The notes beneath the pieces were generated by a model, which worked only from the letters and a program-made list of their open reading frames with translations, had not been told where the DNA came from and made no database searches. Below, piece after piece: positions 18,855-23,454 of a stretch of DNA of 23,454 nucleotides. Positions within the stretch are counted from its first letter, which is position 1; every line of letters begins with the position of its first letter. The DNA comes from a virus, in the IMG/VR virus record IMGVR_UViG_3300003937_000121, positions 1 through 23,454 of that record. The stretch is one strand, 5' to 3'. Made by a program: the position numbers and the translations under genes.

Positions 18855-20702
18855 ATGATTGAAATTAGTAGCGGCGTTATGTTGCCTATACCACAAGGCA
18901 AAGTTAAAGGAATATCTAGACCAGATAATATGAATGGTAAAAGGTGGCGAGAAGAAAAGCCTAACGCTTGGAGACGAGCCTACCTACACTGCCTATACTC
19001 ACTACCACTACACCTAGACCTACCACTTCACTCAGTAGTACCTAGGATGGCGCGTAAAATGTTAGAGGCAACTGACCCATTTAACGTAGCACTTAGATTT
19101 ATGGGTGAGATGGAATTGGCTGGATACATAACCTTAGAACGTGGTTTTGATGAAAGGATAGTAGTCCCAACTGAGAAATTCTTGAAGCTAGAGTTAGATT
19201 GTGAAAGAGCACCAGACAGTGCTATATCATACCCTAAGCTACGTGGAGAGAGTATACCAAGATCACCCATAAGAGGTGGTGTAGGTGATCAAACAAACAG
19301 AGATGTATCAGCCATAACAGCAGACATGGCTAACGAAGAGTTTGAGATTAATCAGTTTATGCTAGACCTAATTAAAAGATACCCACCAGAATTTGATAAG
19401 GTATCATCAGCGTACATGTATAAACGCACAATGGAATCTGCTGAGAAGATGGGAGATGGTAAGTTTAGATTTCCCTACTTCCTAGATAGTCGTTCCAGAA
19501 TGTATACAGATACAACATGTGGATTTAGTCCACAAGGAGCAGATCACGAGAAGGCAGTACTATTGCCTATATACAGAGAGCCACTTACAGAAGCTGGATA
19601 CTGTGCATTGCTTGAAGCAGCAGCCGGATACTCCGAGCAAGATTGGAGTGCAGAGTACATGGCGAGTATGGCAGAAGACCCTGATAAATATTTTGAAGTT
19701 TGGCAAGAAGCTGATAAGCCTTATTCTTTCATGGCTTGTGCTGATCTTATTCGCCAATATAGGAACGATCCTAATATCCCCCTACCTAGTTTTATCCCAT
19801 TGGATGGACGATGTTCTGGGCTACAACATTGGTCGGCTATAGTAAGGTCTAATGCAATTACCAGACACTTAGGTATGCATGAGGATGAACATGAGTTAGA
19901 TATTTATGAAAAGATAGCAGAGGATTGGAAGGCTACCCTAGAGCCTGATTGGCACTACTTAGCTACTAGAAAGTGCGCTAAGATACCTGTAATGACTTGG
20001 GGATACAATGCTACCATGATGACTTCAATGGATCACATGGCAAAGCTGTTTGGAGCTAAATCATTTTGGTGCGACCTGGAAATGAAGTATATACAGGGCG
20101 ACAACGGGCTAGACAGGGCCACCACGAGTAAATATGGGTGTGATCTGTACAAACAGTTGCAGATAACTTTGGGGCCACTACAGGCCGCTGTGGGCTGGGT
20201 GAGCGATTGTGCTACAGAAATTTCTAAGATAGGAAATGTGGAAATACGCTGGCCTACACCAGATGGATTCACCTGCCTACAACGTAAGGTGAAAGGAGAG
20301 AAGGTAGACCTAGATTGTAAGCTAAGTGATGACAGTAGATTCACCCTAGACATTCTAGATTTTAGTAAAGACCTCCCTAACACTGGGAAGCACCGTTCAG
20401 CCATAGCCCCAAATATTATTCATAGCCTTGATGCTACCCATTTAAGGATGGTTGCTAGGAAGCTTAAAGAACTTGGCCTACCTAAAATATTTATCCATGA
20501 CTCATTTGCTACTCACTGTAATTATAGAGATGTGTTGTATAAAATAATTATAGAAACTTTTGTAGAACTGTATAGTAGAAAGTACTTAACAGAACTTAAA
20601 GAGTATTGGGAAGCTATGTATGGAGTAGAATTAGACAAACCACCAGCCCTTGGAGATTGGGAACCTGAGTCATTATACAACTTAGACAGATTTTTCGTAT
20701 GA
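18855..20702 (+). CDS. Single-subunit DNA-directed RNA polymerase, T7 type, N-terminally reduced, 615 aa
   Basis: It transcribes phage genes from its own promoters. Catalytic features of T7 RNAP are all present: DSRSRMY (D211, T7 D421), motif A PLDGRCSGLQHWSA (D317, T7 D537), O-helix R372, K376 and Y384 (T7 R627, K631, Y639), SAIAPNIIHSLDATHLR and motif C IHDSFATH (H548, D549; T7 D812). T7 RNAP has 883 residues; alignment by D211 shows about 210 fewer residues before the palm, so most of the N-terminal domain that binds upstream promoter DNA is reduced or replaced. A specificity-loop candidate lies at about 465-510. GAGGAGG (18844-18850) serves ATG 18855. Confidence 0.96.
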   Translation: MIEISSGVMLPIPQGKVKGISRPDNMNGKRWREEKPNAWRRAYLHCLYSLPLHLDLPLHSVVPRMARKMLEATDPFNVALRFMGEMELAGYITLERGFDERIVVPTEKFLKLELDCERAPDSAISYPKLRGESIPRSPIRGGVGDQTNRDVSAITADMANEEFEINQFMLDLIKRYPPEFDKVSSAYMYKRTMESAEKMGDGKFRFPYFLDSRSRMYTDTTCGFSPQGADHEKAVLLPIYREPLTEAGYCALLEAAAGYSEQDWSAEYMASMAEDPDKYFEVWQEADKPYSFMACADLIRQYRNDPNIPLPSFIPLDGRCSGLQHWSAIVRSNAITRHLGMHEDEHELDIYEKIAEDWKATLEPDWHYLATRKCAKIPVMTWGYNATMMTSMDHMAKLFGAKSFWCDLEMKYIQGDNGLDRATTSKYGCDLYKQLQITLGPLQAAVGWVSDCATEISKIGNVEIRWPTPDGFTCLQRKVKGEKVDLDCKLSDDSRFTLDILDFSKDLPNTGKHRSAIAPNIIHSLDATHLRMVARKLKELGLPKIFIHDSFATHCNYRDVLYKIIIETFVELYSRKYLTELKEYWEAMYGVELDKPPALGDWEPESLYNLDRFFV

Positions 20703-20814
20703 GTCCATCAAATACACGCTAATGGTAAGAAGCTTTTTAGTCCCGTTACTACCCCGCTTATTCAGGGAGAGGGACTATCTAGGTTTCGATTATTCATACT
20801 AGGAGAAATTCCCA
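20703..20814 (+). promoter_or_regulatory. Intergenic control region before packaging genes
   Basis: This 112-nt gap separates RNAP from the packaging genes. It holds TAAGAAGCTTT (20726-20736), shared with 42-52, and an interrupted hairpin with outer 7-bp stem TAGTCCC (20738-20744)/GGGACTA (20771-20777) and inner CCC/GGG. No T tract follows, so it is not an intrinsic terminator. ATACTAGGAGAA (20797-20808) gives the ribosome binding site for 20815. A phage-RNAP promoter or RNase III processing site is the likely function. Confidence 0.45.
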
Positions 20815-21261
20815 ATGAGCGAGATAGTAATCTCACATGAGCACGAATTAATAGCTCAAGCCATGCTTTTGACACGAGGAGATTTAGCTAAGGCTTCTAG
20901 ATTAGACTCAGTTGATTATAACGCTATGTCACTTAGAGCAGTGGTTAAAGATAATGCACACATAAGAGTTAGATATCATGAGCTACTTGCAGAAGAGATG
21001 CAAGAGAAAGGATTACATATAGCAGAGCGTATCCTAAAGATGGCCGAGCTACAAGAGGCAGCTTTCGGACAAACTATAATAGACAGTGAAGGTGAGAAGC
21101 TAGATATACCAGCCGACCCTAAAACAGTTATTGAACTATCAAAAGAAATCTCAAGACTGATAGCAGAAGGCAGAAATCAAAACATGTCTGCTAAGTCAAC
21201 TATAGTGTTGGCAAGCAAGGAGGATGGCAAAGAACTGCTTGAGTCATTCCTAAACTCTTGA
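20815..21261 (+). CDS. Putative small terminase subunit (TerS), 148 aa
   Basis: It would recognise the packaging site and load TerL. The assignment is mostly by position: it immediately precedes TerL and starts the late block. The N terminus (HELIAQAMLLTRGDLAKASR, then LDSVDYNAMSLRAVV) looks like a helix-turn-helix, the middle is a long helix (HELLAEEMQEKGLHIAERIL) suited to oligomerisation, and the tail is a short charged region. This architecture is usual for TerS, which is poorly conserved. AGGAG at 20801-20805 serves ATG 20815. Confidence 0.65.
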   Translation: MSEIVISHEHELIAQAMLLTRGDLAKASRLDSVDYNAMSLRAVVKDNAHIRVRYHELLAEEMQEKGLHIAERILKMAELQEAAFGQTIIDSEGEKLDIPADPKTVIELSKEISRLIAEGRNQNMSAKSTIVLASKEDGKELLESFLNS

Positions 21262-21275
21262 GTAGCATAAGTAAG

Positions 21276-22862
21276 ATGAGTGACCATGAGGTAGAGGTAC
21301 TTCATGGATACCTTGAAAATGATTTTGAAGCATTCTCTAAATTCTGCTTTAAGATAATGACAGGTCAAAAATTAATACACGTTGATTACTACGTCATACT
21401 CTTTCATGCCATACAAAGGCTTATTGATCAAGAGTGCCAACGTATGATAATCAACATTCCACCCAGAGCAGGTAAGACACTTTTAATAAGTATCTTCCTT
21501 CCTCTATTCGCATGGGTGAGGAATCCTAGTGGGCAGACTATACTCACAGGATTTAACTCAGATGTACTAGCTGAATGTTCAGGCTACATTAGAACTATCA
21601 TGTCCGATGATGATTTCCGGCGTGTGTTTCCAGATGTAGTTATAGACAACAACAAGAAGTCTGTTGAACGACTTGGTACTATGAGTGCTGGAGTCCTCCA
21701 TGCCATACCTACTACTGGTAAGATGACAGGTAAAGGTTGTGGTGCATTGGTGGAGGGCTTCGCTGGCTTAATGGCTATTGATGATGTAATCAAACCAGAT
21801 GATGCTAACTCTCCAACTGAGAGAGATAAAATCAACAACCGATTTAGTAATACGTTACTATCCCGTTTGGCTACTGAGACTACACCACTTGCTATTATTA
21901 TGCAGAGGCTACATGCAGATGATCTTTGTGGCTACCTAATGAAAGGTGGTTCACACGATACTTATGAATGGCTAAACATTCCTGGAATTATTACCAAAGA
22001 AACTGGTAGTCAAGAATGGTATGATAAGCAAATAGAAGAGTATGGCTACACTCACGTCAAGCCAATACTCTACAACCTACCAGAAAATGAGTTTCGCAAA
22101 TACGAAGAACATATATTTGAAGATAAGCTACAACCTATCTCAAGCTTCTGGAGTATTCGCAAGACTGTTGATACGTTACTTGGACTATTAAACAAAGATG
22201 CGTATACATTCTACTCTCAGTATATGGGTATGCCAGTAGGTAAGGGCAAGGCTGCAATGAAGATGGAGTATATTAGGACTTATGGAAGTTTAGATGAGTT
22301 CAAGATACGACATACCTTTATGACTGCCGACACTGCCTCTACCACTAAGACATATTCTGACTGGACTGTAGTTTGCCTATGGGGTGTAACTACTGGCCCT
22401 ATAAAGGAACAAAAACTTGTTCTGATGGATGCATTGATAGGAAAGTGGGAAATACCAGAACTAATAGTAGCAGTAAGAGACTTCTGGAAAAAGCATAATG
22501 TGTTTAATCCAAACAAACCTACTTGGAAACCTCGTGGAATGTATATGGAAGATAAGTCCTCTGGACTACATCTAAACCAACAATTCACTAGAGACAATAC
22601 CGTAAATGTTAAGCCAGTACCCAGAGATGGAACAGCGGCTAACGATAAGTTCTCTAGGTTTCTGAATACTGTACCCTACTCTAAAGCAGGAAGAATATTG
22701 TTGCCTAGAGATCATGAGCACTATCCTTATATACTTAGGGAGTTGCTTGGGCAGTCTGAATTTGGATCAGCCACAGGCCATGATGATATGGCAGATAATT
22801 TAAGCGATGCGGTTGCTATCGCATTTGCAGGCCAGCTTATGTCTTACGAAGCTTGGTCATAA
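21276..22862 (+). CDS. Terminase large subunit (TerL), 528 aa
   Basis: Packaging motor ATPase and nuclease. Walker A is IPPRAGKT (61-68), Walker B LMAIDD (165-170, catalytic acid D170 or adjacent), and the C-motif region follows (PLAIIMQRLHADD). The RNase H-like nuclease has FMTADTASTTKTYSDW (D352), MYMEDKSSG (E425) and HDDMADNLSDAV (D503-D511). I use ATG 21276; the in-frame TTG at 21258 overlaps the TerS stop (TTGA), so the start is uncertain because neither has a strong binding site. Ends at TAA 22860-22862. Confidence 0.93.
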   Translation: MSDHEVEVLHGYLENDFEAFSKFCFKIMTGQKLIHVDYYVILFHAIQRLIDQECQRMIINIPPRAGKTLLISIFLPLFAWVRNPSGQTILTGFNSDVLAECSGYIRTIMSDDDFRRVFPDVVIDNNKKSVERLGTMSAGVLHAIPTTGKMTGKGCGALVEGFAGLMAIDDVIKPDDANSPTERDKINNRFSNTLLSRLATETTPLAIIMQRLHADDLCGYLMKGGSHDTYEWLNIPGIITKETGSQEWYDKQIEEYGYTHVKPILYNLPENEFRKYEEHIFEDKLQPISSFWSIRKTVDTLLGLLNKDAYTFYSQYMGMPVGKGKAAMKMEYIRTYGSLDEFKIRHTFMTADTASTTKTYSDWTVVCLWGVTTGPIKEQKLVLMDALIGKWEIPELIVAVRDFWKKHNVFNPNKPTWKPRGMYMEDKSSGLHLNQQFTRDNTVNVKPVPRDGTAANDKFSRFLNTVPYSKAGRILLPRDHEHYPYILRELLGQSEFGSATGHDDMADNLSDAVAIAFAGQLMSYEAWS

Positions 22863-22874
22863 TGGAGTAAACTA

Positions 22875-23060
22875 ATGAGTTTAAAAACTCGGCTAGATGG
22901 TAGAACTGTTGATAACAACTCTATCGAAATTAAAGATAGTCAGGGTGAAGTGTTAGCTGAAATTACGCTGCTCGATTGCTCTGGCTCCACACTAGAGATT
23001 TCTACTAAAGAAGGCTTATATATAGAAAAGGCTAACGGGTGGAACTCTAAACCAAAATAG
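22875..23060 (+). CDS. Small beta-rich hypothetical protein, 61 aa
   Basis: ATG 22875 follows ATGGAGTAA with GGAG at 22864-22867. The product (MSLKTRLDGRTVDNNSIEIK onwards) shows alternating beta segments (SIEIKDSQGEVLAEITLLD, STLEISTKEGLYIEKA), as in small phage structural or decoration proteins. Location just after TerL and before a BppU-like protein supports a virion role, but no family can be named. Confidence 0.62.
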   Translation: MSLKTRLDGRTVDNNSIEIKDSQGEVLAEITLLDCSGSTLEISTKEGLYIEKANGWNSKPK

Positions 23061-23068
23061 GAAATGTT

Positions 23069-23407
23069 ATGCCATGCTCAGAGTTACCAGAGTACGATAT
23101 AGAAATACATAGAGGTGATGATAAAGAAGTAAGGTTTAAATATAAAGCAGATGATGTACCAGTAGATATATCTGGCTATACTATAGTATTAGAGTGTACT
23201 GATTCAAGTTTAAACAGAACTGCTATTATCGAACCGGATCAAGTGTTGGATGTTGGAGAGTATAAATTTGTGTACGTGCCAGCCGATACTGTATCATCTG
23301 AAACTATACGTGCTAATTATGAAGTAGTATTTTACCCAACTGGTTTGGCTGGCGTAAGAAACACTAAGTACAAAGGTAGCATACTAATTTCAGCGGAGAT
23401 CACCTAA
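23069..23407 (+). CDS. Beta-sandwich structural protein, BppU N-terminal-like, 112 aa
   Basis: ATG 23069 has TAGGAAATG just upstream. The segment IEIHRGDDKEVRFKYKADDV followed by PVDISGYTIVLEC matches the general pattern of BppU-type N-terminal domains (charged G-D-D, then V-D-I-S-G-Y/W and alternating strands) found in baseplate, neck or fibre-associated proteins. The end DVGEYKFVYVPADTV and YEVVFYPTG fit the remaining strands. It is probably a virion component. The stop TAA shares its last A with the ATG of the next gene. Confidence 0.6.
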   Translation: MPCSELPEYDIEIHRGDDKEVRFKYKADDVPVDISGYTIVLECTDSSLNRTAIIEPDQVLDVGEYKFVYVPADTVSSETIRANYEVVFYPTGLAGVRNTKYKGSILISAEIT

Positions 23408-23454
23408 TGGCTGTTGAGGTTATAGTAGGTAAAACGGAAGTTGTAGAAGTTATT
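23407..23454 (+). CDS. Partial CDS, start of next structural gene
   Basis: ATG 23407 overlaps the preceding TAA by one base and the frame (MAVEVIVGKTEVVEVI) is open to the window end. Only 16 codons are visible; the hydrophobic-alternating pattern suggests a beta-rich virion protein continuing beyond the window. No function can be given. Confidence 0.6.
   Translation, partial: MAVEVIVGKTEVVEVI

Noticed and set aside
20738-20777. Intrinsic terminator between RNA polymerase and TerS
   Set aside because: The hairpin is interrupted and is preceded, not followed, by a T run; neither strand gives a stem plus T tract in the right order.
1-23454. CRISPR array, integrase, transposase or insertion sequence
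   Set aside because: No regularly spaced repeats of suitable length, no integrase or transposase motifs and no flanking terminal repeats were seen.

Overview
The window is a continuous stretch of a lytic, tailed double-stranded DNA bacteriophage genome with T7-like replication and transcription genes. Every gene I can support lies on the + strand, genes are packed with ATGA-type overlaps, and the DNA is AT-rich. A class II (cobalamin-dependent) ribonucleotide reductase, ThyX, dUTPase and a T7-type polymerase together are typical of phages of aquatic or marine bacteria. Host and genus cannot be read from the sequence.

Layout: (1) 1-2012 is an array of very small genes of unknown function joined by repeated junction cassettes (TAACCCCT blocks plus repeated Shine-Dalgarno leaders). 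(2) 1943-3779 is largely non-coding and structured. It holds a 75-nt cloverleaf-like tRNA-like element with a 3' CCA, a small basic gene, a small gene interrupted by an in-frame TGA, a structured leader before a 99-aa gene that ends at a strong terminator, then a non-coding unit bounded by two terminators and containing two large closed RNA folds. (3) 3780-7007 carries a cysteine-rich protein, a lysis pair (holin-like protein and T4-type lysozyme with an E11-C20-T26 triad) and unknown genes. (4) 7010-18543 is the replication and nucleotide module: stand-alone T7-type primase, T7-type DNA polymerase, a membrane protein, a DUF5664-like dATP/dGTP pyrophosphohydrolase, ThyX, class II RNR, dUTPase, a gp2.5-like SSB candidate, a 5'-3' exonuclease, endonuclease VII, a metallophosphoesterase and an ATP-dependent ligase. 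(5) 18855-20702 is a single-subunit RNA polymerase about 210 residues shorter at the N terminus than T7 RNAP. (6) 20815 to the end is packaging and the start of structural genes: putative TerS, TerL, and small beta-rich proteins.

The gene set suggests that host ribonucleotides are reduced by the B12-dependent RNR, dUTP is removed by dUTPase, dUMP is methylated by ThyX, and the pool is trimmed by the pyrophosphohydrolase. Primase, polymerase, SSB, exonuclease and ligase copy the DNA, endonuclease VII resolves branches for packaging, and the phage RNAP probably drives middle or late transcription. No replicative helicase is present in the window.

The least explained parts are the structured RNAs at 2013-3760, the junction cassettes of the small-gene array, the TGA-interrupted gene and the structured leader before the SSB gene.
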